A stretch of 15,312 bases of DNA from Planctomycetota bacterium (GTDB lineage Bacteria; Planctomycetota; Planctomycetia; Planctomycetales; Planctomycetaceae). The notes beneath the pieces are model-generated. The model did no database searches, was not told the origin of the DNA, and worked only from the letters and a program-made list of their open reading frames with translations. Of this stretch, positions 1 to 8,172 are shown piece by piece. Both the position numbers and the translations under genes were made by a program. The stretch is taken from the NCBI GenBank assembly GCA_013151585.1, contig JAADHY010000492.1:1-15312 (forward strand). Reading direction: 5' to 3'. Within the stretch, counting starts at the first letter, position 1. Each line of letters opens with the position of its first letter.

Positions 1-1534
1 GGTAGCGGCCGCTGGGAGCAGGGCCGGTCCCGCAGATATCGCTCAAGTAGGCGGCCGTCCGCTCGCGAGCCTCGTCGCCCAGGGGAATCCGGTAGTGGAA
101 CAGCTCTGGCTGTGGCTCGATGTGGAAAACTTCCTTCAGCGTGTACGTCACCTTCGTTGACGGCCAGTCGCGATAGGCGATGGGGCTTTCCGGCCAATCC
201 AGTTCGAAGGTCCATTCGTAGTCTTCCGGCTTTGGCTCAGGTCCGCCGCAAAAATCCACTTTTCGGTCGGGCGCTAGCCTCACAGGGAAAACCTGGTGGC
301 ACAGCCAAGCCAGTGCGGTGTGCGTTCCGGCGCGACAGACCACATCGATCTTCCAATCGGGCCGAGCCTGCCGCAGATGCTGCAGCACAATGGTGAATTG
401 GACGGCGTCCCCGAGTCCGTGCAGAAACCCCAGAAGGACGCGCTGCTTGCAAGGCGTTTCTTGGGATTGCTCCGGCACGGGCGTCGCGGAATCAGTGCGA
501 ACTTGCGAGGTTTCCATCTCTCGAAGCATTCGCATCCGGCCTCGTCGGGGCGTCCGTTCTTGGCAATAAAGTTCAATCCGTCGAATTACGTCGTCCGCCG
601 TGATCATGTCCATGCACCGCGGGATGCAGAGGTCGGGCGAGACCGGCACCGGATCGACACAGAGGTCGAAATAGTCTTTGGGATGGCGGTCTCCGACGCG
701 TTGACAACGGGCCCGCCAGCAGCCGCCTCCCTCGCAGCACCGCAGCGCTCCGTTCGTGCTGAGGAATTGATGATGCGGGTAGGCTTCCCAATGAGGCGGC
801 TCACGACCTCCCGCAATGACCACGCACGGCCGATCTCGCCGCGTTCCCGGCTTCGTCTCCACGGCACTCGCCAAGTGCATGGCGAACGTGACCGGGCAGA
901 CCACGCCGCTCGCATGATACATCAAACGAATGAATTGGCGAATATCTGTTTTCCCGACCAGATCGATGACGTTTTTCAACGGCGGATGCCAATCGCCATC
1001 CGCCCCGCACTGCACGAACTGGATTCGGCCCTGAAAATGATCGACGACTTTCTGGTATCGAGCCGGATCCCACCATTTCGCCGTGAAGTCATATTTTCCG
1101 CCGGCCACGATGATCCAGAATTCGCCGCGGTGCCCGAGTTCCTCCACCTGCGACATCCAACGTTTCTCTTCCTCCGACAGATGGACGTCGCCCTTAAACT
1201 CGGTGACCGGAATCTTCAGCCCTAGGACGCTCTCCAGGTATTGGACGAAGCCGTGGATGAAATGATACGGTGCCCGATTGCTCTGGTGGATGAGTGGATA
1301 GTGCATGTCGAGTACTGTGACGTCGGGATCGGCCTCATCCAGTGGCGTGATATGGGGGTTGTGTTCCCAGATTTCCGGCGCGGTGGTGCGAACATCCGTC
1401 AGAAAGCGACCCGGGTAGGCGCGATGCAGATCCCGGACGGCGGCCGTGAGCATCAGGATGTCGCCGGGACTCTGATATTGCCGCAAGATGAGCTTTCTCA
1501 TGCGCCGCGTCTCGGTTCCACACCGATCCGTCAT
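1..1534 (-). CDS. Tandem GT9 (heptosyltransferase-like) glycosyltransferase, 3' end outside window
   Basis: An open frame of 511 codons runs from ATG at 1534 off the left edge with no stop. It looks like a GT-B family 9 glycosyltransferase (ADP-heptose:LPS heptosyltransferase type), which moves a sugar from a nucleotide donor to a cell-surface or protein acceptor in the cytoplasm. Residues 13-31 carry the N-terminal GT9 strand and glycine loop (RQYQSPGDILML). Residues 140-147 (WIIVAGGK) open the donor domain. Residues 213-222 (CPVTFAMHLA) match the family's donor-loop motif, and 242-252 (GGREPPHWEAY) follows. Cysteines at 266, 267, 272, 277, 292, 303 and 307 form a cluster. A second GT9-like N-terminal segment starts near residue 363 (LLGFLHGLGDAVQF), so the protein appears to be a tandem or fused enzyme. 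The start overlaps the upstream oxidoreductase stop as ATGA, so translational coupling is likely. Family is fairly sure; donor and acceptor are unknown. Confidence 0.85.
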   Translation of the reverse strand, partial: MTDRCGTETRRMRKLILRQYQSPGDILMLTAAVRDLHRAYPGRFLTDVRTTAPEIWEHNPHITPLDEADPDVTVLDMHYPLIHQSNRAPYHFIHGFVQYLESVLGLKIPVTEFKGDVHLSEEEKRWMSQVEELGHRGEFWIIVAGGKYDFTAKWWDPARYQKVVDHFQGRIQFVQCGADGDWHPPLKNVIDLVGKTDIRQFIRLMYHASGVVCPVTFAMHLASAVETKPGTRRDRPCVVIAGGREPPHWEAYPHHQFLSTNGALRCCEGGGCWRARCQRVGDRHPKDYFDLCVDPVPVSPDLCIPRCMDMITADDVIRRIELYCQERTPRRGRMRMLREMETSQVRTDSATPVPEQSQETPCKQRVLLGFLHGLGDAVQFTIVLQHLRQARPDWKIDVVCRAGTHTALAWLCHQVFPVRLAPDRKVDFCGGPEPKPEDYEWTFELDWPESPIAYRDWPSTKVTYTLKEVFHIEPQPELFHYRIPLGDEARERTAAYLSDICGTGPAPSGRY

Positions 1535-3549
1535 CCGGTCGGACGCTTCACAGATACTGGCAGTTCACTTTTGGGGCTCGGCGCACACGAGACTGGATCG
1601 CTCGCAGGACGAACGACAGCCGCGTTTTCCTGACCCTGCCGAGGTTTTTCCCCACGGGCGCGTCTGTACGAGGTGTAAATGATTTGAGCAAACTGACTGA
1701 GCGTCAAGATCTTTTCGCCGCGTCCTTTCGGCCGACCTCGCCCTGTTGGCCAACCAAGTTGCTCCAGCCATTCGACAACGTCTTCTTCCCGCAAAGAGTC
1801 CTCCGGGCGATCTGATGGCGGCTCCCATCGCAGCCCCATGAAGCTCGCGATCCTCTTCAGTTTGATCCAACCCATGCGCCGCGTCAGCTTCAGGTCAGGC
1901 GTGGCCAAGTAACCGGGATTCAAGCCACGTGCCCCGAGAAACTGCAACGCGGCGAACGCCGGATGATCAAATCGCAAATCCCCGTAGTACGTCACGACGG
2001 CGCCTCGTTCCACCAGCGCAATCTGCAAGAGATCCTTCGGCACTTGATCCAGCTCGACGTTTCGGACGCAGGCCAAGTGCGCCGCGACCCCCGCCGCCTC
2101 GCCCAACGCCATGTATGTCGGCTCGACTCGCAGCGACTGATAACCAACATGGCTGGCCGAGCAGCAGACCGGAACGAGCAACCGACGAACTCGACGCGGC
2201 AACAGAACCCCGTACGGAACCTGAATCGGAGCGTGCCGGATGTAAAAGTACCCTTCGCGCATGCCGGGGTGCTTCGGGTCGAACTTGTGGACTCCGTGAC
2301 AATCCCACGGGAACTCGGCGACCGCGATTGAGTCCGGCCGGACGCATGTGCGAGCCAACTCGGCGTCGATCTGTCCCTCATTCTCCGTGAACACGAACTG
2401 CCCGACGATCCGACGGGCCTCGCGCACGTAAAGTTGCCACGGACGGTGCGCGTTGTCGACGAACTCGTCCTTGCACAACCCGAATCGCTGCATATCGCGA
2501 CGAAAGCTGGCAGGGACTCGCGGATCGTGCCCCAAGAACCAGAGCAGCCCGAGGTTGTGGTTCCAACAGCGGCGGAAAATCCGCTCCCGCTCCTCACCGC
2601 TCGCCTCAGGATAGCCCCAATTCTCTTCAGCCAAATCCAGCGATTCGCTCGGCCCGCCCCGCTTGGGATCGGGATGGTTGGAATTGATCTCGAACTTGCC
2701 GTTCGGCATCGGAATAAACTGCACGGCCTCCCGAATGCTCCGTACGCGTCCCTCGCGGATGTCTTCCAGCAGATATCGGTAGTCATCAGGGTTGTATCGA
2801 TCCGGCTTGGGCAGCGGAACGCGGTTGTCAGGGTTGTCCGTCAAGCACAAGCGGAAACAATACGCCTGAACGCCGGCATCGCCTTCGCCCGTCGATCCTG
2901 GCAAGAGCTCGTCGTGCCCGAAGCGAGCATAGATCCTTCCGGCATGTCGCTCGCCGTACTCGTCGCGGCCTTCCCGCCCCACTCGGTAGGCCACGCCCGC
3001 TGACGCAGCGACGTCCCCGGTGTAGGTCGCATCGATAAACACCCGACCGTAGACCGAGACCTGACGTCCTCGACCAATCAGGTCTTCGACCACGACACCT
3101 TTCACAAGGTCGCCGTCCACGATAGCCCGTTTGAAGCGATGATGGCGGAAAAGACGCAGCCCTCTCCGCTCGGAAATCATCCGCTCAAAAACTCGCTCGA
3201 TGACATGCGGCTCGTAGAAATACCCATTGCGGCAGGCTCGAACCTGCTCCGAGTCAGGACCATACGTGTCCCGATAGTGGGCAAGCACACGGCGCGTCAT
3301 TTCAAAGAAGAGGCCTCCCACTGCCTGACGGCGGATGATGTCGGCATTGGTGAGCCCGCTGCTGACGATGCCGCCGACGTGCCCCGATTCTTCCAACAGC
3401 ACCACGCGCGAGCCTTCGCGAGCCGCGGCAACGGCCGCTGCAATGCCCGCCGGCGTCGCTCCCACGACGACCACATCAGCCTGCACCGTCGGTTCGCCGC
3501 CGATCAGGGCGGTAACGAACACATAAACGGCAACACCATGCAAAGACAT
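1531..3549 (-). CDS. Secreted FAD-dependent oxidoreductase (PF12831-type)
   Basis: This 672-residue protein begins with a hydrophobic signal peptide (residues 1-24, ending VQA). A Rossmann FAD-binding fold follows immediately: strand DVVVVG at 25-30, loop GATPAG at 30-35 (a variant of GxGxxG), helix, and LLEES at 51-55 ending in the acidic residue that contacts the ribose. Residues 59-66 (GGIVSSGL) and 171-188 (FIDATYTGDVAASAGVAY) are typical of the FAD_oxidored family PF12831, which is abundant as secreted proteins in planctomycetes. The substrate is not known for most members; polysaccharide-derived or small organic compounds are possible. The C-terminal 120 residues are charged and not recognised. 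The start at 3549 is supported by the signal peptide and a GAGGGG purine run about 10 bases upstream. The gene is divergent from the beta-helix gene and overlaps the downstream glycosyltransferase start by ATGA. Confidence 0.9.
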   Translation of the reverse strand: MSLHGVAVYVFVTALIGGEPTVQADVVVVGATPAGIAAAVAAAREGSRVVLLEESGHVGGIVSSGLTNADIIRRQAVGGLFFEMTRRVLAHYRDTYGPDSEQVRACRNGYFYEPHVIERVFERMISERRGLRLFRHHRFKRAIVDGDLVKGVVVEDLIGRGRQVSVYGRVFIDATYTGDVAASAGVAYRVGREGRDEYGERHAGRIYARFGHDELLPGSTGEGDAGVQAYCFRLCLTDNPDNRVPLPKPDRYNPDDYRYLLEDIREGRVRSIREAVQFIPMPNGKFEINSNHPDPKRGGPSESLDLAEENWGYPEASGEERERIFRRCWNHNLGLLWFLGHDPRVPASFRRDMQRFGLCKDEFVDNAHRPWQLYVREARRIVGQFVFTENEGQIDAELARTCVRPDSIAVAEFPWDCHGVHKFDPKHPGMREGYFYIRHAPIQVPYGVLLPRRVRRLLVPVCCSASHVGYQSLRVEPTYMALGEAAGVAAHLACVRNVELDQVPKDLLQIALVERGAVVTYYGDLRFDHPAFAALQFLGARGLNPGYLATPDLKLTRRMGWIKLKRIASFMGLRWEPPSDRPEDSLREEDVVEWLEQLGWPTGRGRPKGRGEKILTLSQFAQIIYTSYRRARGEKPRQGQENAAVVRPASDPVSCAPSPKSELPVSVKRPTG

Positions 3550-3773
3550 GTCTAGGTCCCCCTCGCCGCTGCGCGCCGACTCCGGTGCTCTTCAACAAGT
3601 TCGTTCATTCACGACAAACAGCCGCCACGTTGCTGCCGACTCACTGCAGCTATTCGGACGAACGAGGGCGCGCCGACTTTCGTCAGGGTTTCGCGACCAG
3701 TGTCGACCGCCGGGCCGGGCATGTCAATTCTGCCCATGGCGGTCGACTGTTTTTTCGAGCGTTCCGAGCTAAC

Positions 3774-3790
3774 ACGGCTGCAGCCGTTTT
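3774..3790 (+). terminator. Hairpin followed by T run, intrinsic-terminator-like
   Basis: ACGGCTGCAGCCGT is a perfect 14-base palindrome. As RNA it folds to a 5-bp stem (ACGGC/GCCGT) with a TGCA loop, and it is followed directly by TTT. The T run is on the plus strand only. There is no plus-strand gene upstream to terminate, so it could be an attenuator in a long leader of the beta-helix operon, a relic, or chance. Confidence 0.3.
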
Positions 3791-3941
3791 CCTCACCGCC
3801 CCCCGCTTCGCCTCACCATTGCAATTGGTCAACCGTTGCATCCCGGGCTGGTTTTTGCCACTCTGAGCAACGGCGATTGGCGACGAGAACCAACCTCCCC
3901 GCTTCGGCGAATGGGCGGCTGACAGTTTGTTTTGTCCAATG

Positions 3942-3962
3942 CGGTGGCCGTCTCGGCCATCG
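3942..3962 (+). other. Strong stem-loop upstream of the beta-helix gene
   Basis: CGGTGGCCG and CGGCCATCG pair over 9 bp (one G-U wobble) around a 3-base TCT loop. It lies about 100 bases before the ATG at 4063. It could be leader RNA structure or a protein-binding palindrome. GC-rich DNA yields such stems by chance, so confidence in a function is low. Confidence 0.3.
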
Positions 3963-4062
3963 CACCGGAAGCCGAAATCGCGAGGCTGCGGACATTTCCG
4001 ACCGACCGGGCCGTAGCGGACGCATGGCCGAACAGTGACATCGATTGAAAGGTCTTACGGGA

Positions 4063-5202
4063 ATGAACACGAAAGCGTGGGTGAGCTTGCTGACTTTGGT
4101 TGCGGTATTCCGCGCTTTGGACGCCGAGCCCGCCCAGGCGCAGCAGAAACGAACTCAGCACCGAGGAAACCCTGAAGCGGTTGCGAAAGTCCGCGCGGGC
4201 CGGCTGACTGAGGCCAAGGCGTCGTGGTGGGGCTTCGATTCCGAGGACGCCACGGACACACTGCAGGCAGCCCTGGACTCCGGCGTCAAACGGCTGATTG
4301 TCGAGAACATGGGCCGACCGTGGATCGTGCGCCCGCTGCGCGTGCCCAGTAACATCGAAATCGTGTTTGAGAAAGGCGCTGTGGTCGAAGCCAAGCGGGG
4401 TGAGTTCAAGGGCGGCAACGACTCACTTTTCCACATCATTCTGCAAGAGAACGTCGCGTTGATCGGCTACGGTGCCATCTTGCGCATGCACCGCTCTGAC
4501 TACGACCGGCCGCCCTATGCCAAGGCGGAATGGCGGCATGTGCTGAACATCAAGAGCAGCCGGAACGTGAAGATTTACGGTTTGACCCTGGCTGAAAGCG
4601 GCGGGGACGGCATCTACCTGGGTACGGCCCGGCGCGGCGTCACCAACAAGAACATCCACATCAAAGATGTGGTTTGCGATCGCAATTACCGGCAGGGAAT
4701 CAGCGTGATCACGGCCGAGGACCTGCTGATCGAGGACACGGTAATGAAAAACACGGCGGGCACGCCGCCGGCGGCCGGCATTGATTTCGAACCCAACCAC
4801 GCAACCGAGAAGTTGGTCCGGTGCGTGATGCGCCGGTGCGTCGCCGAGGACAACGCCGGCGTCGGCTACGCCTTCTATCTGCCCAATTTGACGGGCGCAT
4901 CCGAACCGATTTCGATTCGTTTGGAAAAGTGCGTGGCTCGGGGGTCGAACCGGTCTGCTTTCGCCTTCACGCTGGCGCGTGCCAACTCCGACGGGCCGGC
5001 CCGCGGGCTGGCCGAATTCATCGATTGCACCTTCGCCGACGGGCGCGGACCGGCTGTGACAATCCGCAGCAGCCAGCGGCTGTCGTCTGCACTTCGTGCG
5101 TTGCCGATTCGTGCGGCCAGCGCCGAAAGACCCAGCGACGCCCACAATTCTGTTTTTGACGCGAGCCAACGAAAACGAAGACCAGGGGAACGTCTCGTTT
5201 GA
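4063..5202 (+). CDS. Secreted right-handed beta-helix (pectate-lyase-like) protein, N-terminal part, frameshifted
   Basis: The first part of a gene broken by a frameshift. ATG at 4063 gives a clean Sec signal peptide (residues 1-26, cleavage after AQA); an in-frame TTG at 4045 is less likely. Residues 43-90 have the entry motif of the pectate lyase/GH28-type beta-helix superfamily: WGFDSEDATDTLQAALDSG, then short strands such as VPSNIEIVFEKGAVVEA. Residues 110-330 continue as parallel-helix coils (VLNIKSSRNVKIYGLTLAES, GIYLGT, IHIKDVVCDRN, LLIEDTVMKN). Such proteins cleave, epimerise or bind polysaccharides outside the cytoplasm. The normal frame is lost somewhere after about residue 332. The last 40 or so residues to the stop at 5202 are then out-of-frame and unlike a beta-helix. 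It heads the sulfatase/glycosidase run on this strand. No catalytic residue can be assigned with confidence. Confidence 0.75.
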   Translation: MNTKAWVSLLTLVAVFRALDAEPAQAQQKRTQHRGNPEAVAKVRAGRLTEAKASWWGFDSEDATDTLQAALDSGVKRLIVENMGRPWIVRPLRVPSNIEIVFEKGAVVEAKRGEFKGGNDSLFHIILQENVALIGYGAILRMHRSDYDRPPYAKAEWRHVLNIKSSRNVKIYGLTLAESGGDGIYLGTARRGVTNKNIHIKDVVCDRNYRQGISVITAEDLLIEDTVMKNTAGTPPAAGIDFEPNHATEKLVRCVMRRCVAEDNAGVGYAFYLPNLTGASEPISIRLEKCVARGSNRSAFAFTLARANSDGPARGLAEFIDCTFADGRGPAVTIRSSQRLSSALRALPIRAASAERPSDAHNSVFDASQRKRRPGERLV

Positions 5203-6085
5203 GGATTGCGTGGTGGAAGATACCGTCGACCGGCCGCTGATGAAGTTCAACGATTGGGCGGGCGGATTCCGCTTGGTTGACGTGACGGGAACGTTCCTCG
5301 TGCGTCGCGGCCGCGCCGACACACGTCACGTCATCACACCGAAGTGGCTCGATGCGATTCGGTTCGGCCGCACGTTCAAACGGTTCCCGCGCTACGACAC
5401 GCACAGCAAACGCTGGCGGCCGCTCATCGAGAGCTGGACGGCCGACGATGTCAAGCTGCGGCCTTTCAGCCTGCGGCACGAGGCCACGTTCGTCCTTTTC
5501 GCTCGCCGCGGTGATCGCGTTTCTTTCACCCTTCGACACCTCCAGGTCGGCAAGTACAGCGGACGGCCGATTGCCGTGACCGTAATGGCGCCGTCTGGAA
5601 AAACGCTCGCAGTCGGTCGGTTGCCGTTTCAGCAGGACGCGACGCTGTCGTTCGAGGCTGCGGAGACGGGGTTGTATCGCGTGCCGATTGACTGCGGAGC
5701 CAACCGGGTGCAGATGCTTTCCGCCTCGCATCCAGCCTGCGTTTCCGGCGAAAAGGGCCGCATCCAGTTGATCGGGGCAACGGGCGACTTTTTCTTTTAC
5801 GTTCCGGCAGGGACGAAAGAGTTCGGCGTGCGGATCTTCGGAGAAGGCCGGGAAGCCGTCGGCGCGGCGGTTTTCGACCCGGAGGGCAACCAGGTTTGGA
5901 GCCGTCCGGCGATCACTTCGCCCGAGCAATTCGTCGGCCGACCGACCAAGACACAACAAGGTCAGGTCTGGCGGCTGCAGCTCCGCCGCCCCACGACCGG
6001 ACCAATGGAAGATTTCTACGTCCAGCTTCAAGGCATCCCACCGCTGCTTTCGTCGAACCCGAAAACGCTACTGAAACCACAGTAA
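5060..6085 (+). CDS. Beta-helix protein, C-terminal part (continuation after frameshift)
   Basis: This frame opens after a stop at 5057-5059 and continues the gene that starts at 4063. A usable internal start (GTG at 5096) exists but is probably not a real gene start. The first residues (LHFVRCRFVRPA, then VSFEDCVVEDT) are two more beta-helix coils. The rest, from about 5290, is a tail with SFTLRHLQVGKYSGRPIAVTVMAPSG and later strands, likely one or two beta-sandwich domains resembling pre-peptidase C-terminal or carbohydrate-associated modules. Joining the two parts by removing one base gives 673 residues, with signal peptide, helix and tail in the expected order. Whether the break is real or a sequencing error cannot be told here. 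The stop at 6085 is 68 bases before the sulfatase start. Confidence 0.7.
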   Translation, partial: QSAAASGCRLHFVRCRFVRPAPKDPATPTILFLTRANENEDQGNVSFEDCVVEDTVDRPLMKFNDWAGGFRLVDVTGTFLVRRGRADTRHVITPKWLDAIRFGRTFKRFPRYDTHSKRWRPLIESWTADDVKLRPFSLRHEATFVLFARRGDRVSFTLRHLQVGKYSGRPIAVTVMAPSGKTLAVGRLPFQQDATLSFEAAETGLYRVPIDCGANRVQMLSASHPACVSGEKGRIQLIGATGDFFFYVPAGTKEFGVRIFGEGREAVGAAVFDPEGNQVWSRPAITSPEQFVGRPTKTQQGQVWRLQLRRPTTGPMEDFYVQLQGIPPLLSSNPKTLLKPQ

Positions 6086-6116
6086 CCGAAAGGAATGGCG
6101 GCCTTTTGGCCTTTTG
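6086..6116 (+). terminator. Stem-loop between beta-helix gene and sulfatase
   Basis: CCGAAAGG (6086-6093) pairs with CCTTTTGG (6102-6109) over 8 bp with one G-U wobble and an 8-base loop, followed by CCTTTTG. It begins right after the beta-helix stop codon. It could be a weak terminator or an mRNA-processing or stability element that lets the sulfatase be expressed at a different level. Confidence 0.3.
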
Positions 6117-6153
6117 AAAGACGACAACCAGACGACTGCAGGAGTATGCTTCA

Positions 6154-8172
6154 ATGAGACAGTCACGCGGTCACGAAAGCGGGCTCGGTCTCCTCGCTGT
6201 CTTCGGCCCACGACGGGCGCTCTTGCTGGGGGCAATGGTGCTTTTCGCGGGCTACGACCGTTGCGATCCAGCCTGCGCGGCTCCGACCAAGCCCCAGCGG
6301 CCCAACATCGTGTTGATCCTGGCCGACGACCTGGGTTGGGCCGACGTCAGCTATAACGGCTCGAAGTTCTACGAAACGCCGAACATCGACGCGTTGACCC
6401 GTCGCGGCATGCGTTTTACCAACTTCTATGCGGCCGCGCCGATCTGTTCGCCGACTCGAGCCAGCATCATGACCGGCAAGGCGCCGGCTCGGCTGTGGAT
6501 CACAACTCCGGCCGGCCATTTGCCGCCCTTGCCCGGCCCTGGCCCGCATTACCAGAAGGTGGCGGCGCCCGAGCAGCGGTACTTGTATCCGCTCAGCAAG
6601 CGCTATCTGGAGCCGTCCGAGTACACGCTGGCCGAGGCGCTGCGGGATGCTGGCTATGCGACGGCTCACATCGGCAAGTGGCATCTGGGCGTCCGGCCCG
6701 AGCATTGGCCCGAGCGACAAGGCTTCGAATTCTCGTTCCACGGAGCTCCGGACCCCGGTCCCGACGGCACGTATTTTTCGCCGTACGGTTTCCGGGCCGG
6801 CACGGTCACCAGCGGGCCGCCGGGCGAGTACATCACGGACCGGGTCACCGACGAGGCGATCCGGTTCATCAAAGCGCACCGCGACCGGCCGTTTTTTCTG
6901 TACTTGCCTCACTACGCCATTCACAGCCCGTGGCAGGCCAAGAAGGAGCTTTTCGAGCACTACCGAGCCAAGGCCGACCTGAAAGCGCCGCAGCACAATC
7001 CGGTCGTGGCGGCCATGATCCACAGCTTGGATGAAAACGTCGGCCGGCTGATGAAGGCCCTCGACGATCTGCAGCTCGCCGATCGGACCATCGTCATTTT
7101 CACCTCGGATAACGGCGGTCTGGAACGCATTCCGCGCCGCCGCAACCGACCGGTCGTGGCTGACGATCGGATTCAGACGGAACCGATCCGATTGAAAAAC
7201 GGCCGCGTGGTCGGCGAGGCGCTGAAACGAATCGGTGACATGCACATCACGTCCAACGCCCCGCTCCGCGGCGGCAAAGGGAACACTTATGAAGGGGGCC
7301 TGCGCGAACCAACGATTTTCATCTGGCCCGGTGTCGTTCGACCGGGCAGCGTCTGTGACGTGCCGGCCGTCAGCACGGACTTGTATCCGACGATTCTAGA
7401 GATGGCCGGCGTGACACGACGGCCCGGCACGGCTCCCGATGGCGTCAGCATCGTGCCGCTGTTGAAAGGGGCGAGCTCATTAGACCGCGACGCCCTTTTC
7501 TGGCACTTCCCGCACGGAGGGCCGGAGAAAGCCTCGTCGGTCATCCGCCAGGGCCGATTCAAGCTGATTCATTTCTATGAAAAAGAGGATGAGCTGTATG
7601 ACCTGAGCCGCGACCTGGGCGAGACGACCAACTTGGCTCGGCAAATGCCCGACCGCGTCCGCGCCCTGCGCGAGCGTCTGGAAGAGTGGCTGCAAGAGGT
7701 GGGGGCCGTGCTGCCGAAACCCAATCCCAAATACATTCCGCCCGGCATTTGGTCGGCCCAGAGCGACTGCCGAGTGCAGCGGAAGAGCGGCGTGCTGCGC
7801 GTCGAACCGACAGGCAACCGTCCGGTGCTCGTGTCTCGCCGCTTCGGACCGGTCCGAGGAAACGTGATTGTGAAGTTCCGCCTGAGAACCGTCGGGCCCG
7901 GCATGGCAGGCGACGAAGCGTGGCTGTATTGGTCCAACGACCGCTATCCTTCCTTTGCACGGGAACGCCGGGTTCGGATCAAACTGATTCTCGACGGCCA
8001 ATTCTACGAGTACTCGGCATCACTGCCCGCCGAACACGGCGTGAACCGCTTGCGTCTGGACCCGGGCCCGGCCCGCCAACCGCTCGAAATCGACTGGATT
8101 CGTGTCTGTTCACGTACGCAGCCGGAAAAGCCAGTCAAGACGTGGGAGTTTGAAGGGGAGACGAAAGAATGA
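6154..8172 (+). CDS. Secreted Cys-type sulfatase with C-terminal extension
   Basis: A type I sulfatase, which hydrolyses sulfate esters, probably on a polysaccharide. Residues 51-61 (NIVLILADDLG) supply the metal-binding Asp58/Asp59. The catalytic motif C98-S-P-T-R102 would have Cys98 converted to formylglycine by a sulfatase-modifying enzyme that is not in this window. HIGKWHLG (172-179), H253/H257 in LPHYAIH, the metal ligands D319/N320 in TSDNGG, and K375 in RGGKGN are all in place. The core ends near residue 520. Residues 530-672 form an extra beta-rich domain, possibly glycan-binding, that the usual core of about 450-500 residues lacks. The N-terminus has a hydrophobic signal (about 20-42, ending ACA) after a long polar lead. 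AGGAG at 6140-6144, 9 bases before ATG, supports the start. Its stop overlaps the next start by ATGA. The substrate is unknown. Confidence 0.93.
   Translation: MRQSRGHESGLGLLAVFGPRRALLLGAMVLFAGYDRCDPACAAPTKPQRPNIVLILADDLGWADVSYNGSKFYETPNIDALTRRGMRFTNFYAAAPICSPTRASIMTGKAPARLWITTPAGHLPPLPGPGPHYQKVAAPEQRYLYPLSKRYLEPSEYTLAEALRDAGYATAHIGKWHLGVRPEHWPERQGFEFSFHGAPDPGPDGTYFSPYGFRAGTVTSGPPGEYITDRVTDEAIRFIKAHRDRPFFLYLPHYAIHSPWQAKKELFEHYRAKADLKAPQHNPVVAAMIHSLDENVGRLMKALDDLQLADRTIVIFTSDNGGLERIPRRRNRPVVADDRIQTEPIRLKNGRVVGEALKRIGDMHITSNAPLRGGKGNTYEGGLREPTIFIWPGVVRPGSVCDVPAVSTDLYPTILEMAGVTRRPGTAPDGVSIVPLLKGASSLDRDALFWHFPHGGPEKASSVIRQGRFKLIHFYEKEDELYDLSRDLGETTNLARQMPDRVRALRERLEEWLQEVGAVLPKPNPKYIPPGIWSAQSDCRVQRKSGVLRVEPTGNRPVLVSRRFGPVRGNVIVKFRLRTVGPGMAGDEAWLYWSNDRYPSFARERRVRIKLILDGQFYEYSASLPAEHGVNRLRLDPGPARQPLEIDWIRVCSRTQPEKPVKTWEFEGETKE

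Larger units (their letters stand above)
3550..4062. other. Divergent intergenic spacer, 513 bases
   Basis: This is the spacer between the FAD oxidoreductase (minus) and the beta-helix gene (plus). Short frames are present, but none has a recognisable domain or a convincing start signal. Promoters for both directions should lie here, yet I see no good -35/-10 pair. Two stem-loops stand out, at 3774-3790 and 3942-3962, and are listed separately. A GAAAGG purine run about 10 bases before the ATG at 4063 may be the ribosome binding site. Confidence 0.6.

Noticed and set aside
296..1225. Plus-strand open frame of 309 codons
   Set aside because: It lies opposite the GT9 gene, has no recognisable motif, and the minus-strand frame has clear family motifs throughout.
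3548..3866. Small plus-strand frames in the divergent spacer
   Set aside because: They have no ribosome binding site, no motif and compositions typical of noncoding GC-rich DNA.
5057..5100. Programmed ribosomal frameshift in the beta-helix gene
   Set aside because: No slippery heptamer or downstream pseudoknot is evident, and a second one-base break elsewhere in the window makes error or decay more likely.
5018..6031. Minus-strand open frame of 337 codons
   Set aside because: It is antisense to the beta-helix C-terminal part and has arginine-rich, motif-free sequence typical of GC-rich shadow frames.
6154..6280. Tat signal on the sulfatase (Arg-Arg before the hydrophobic stretch)
   Set aside because: The context GPRRALLLG lacks the rest of the twin-arginine consensus; a Sec signal with a long lead fits better.
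6163..7245. Minus-strand open frame of 360 codons
   Set aside because: It lies opposite the sulfatase, whose catalytic motifs are intact; no domain is seen in the antisense frame.
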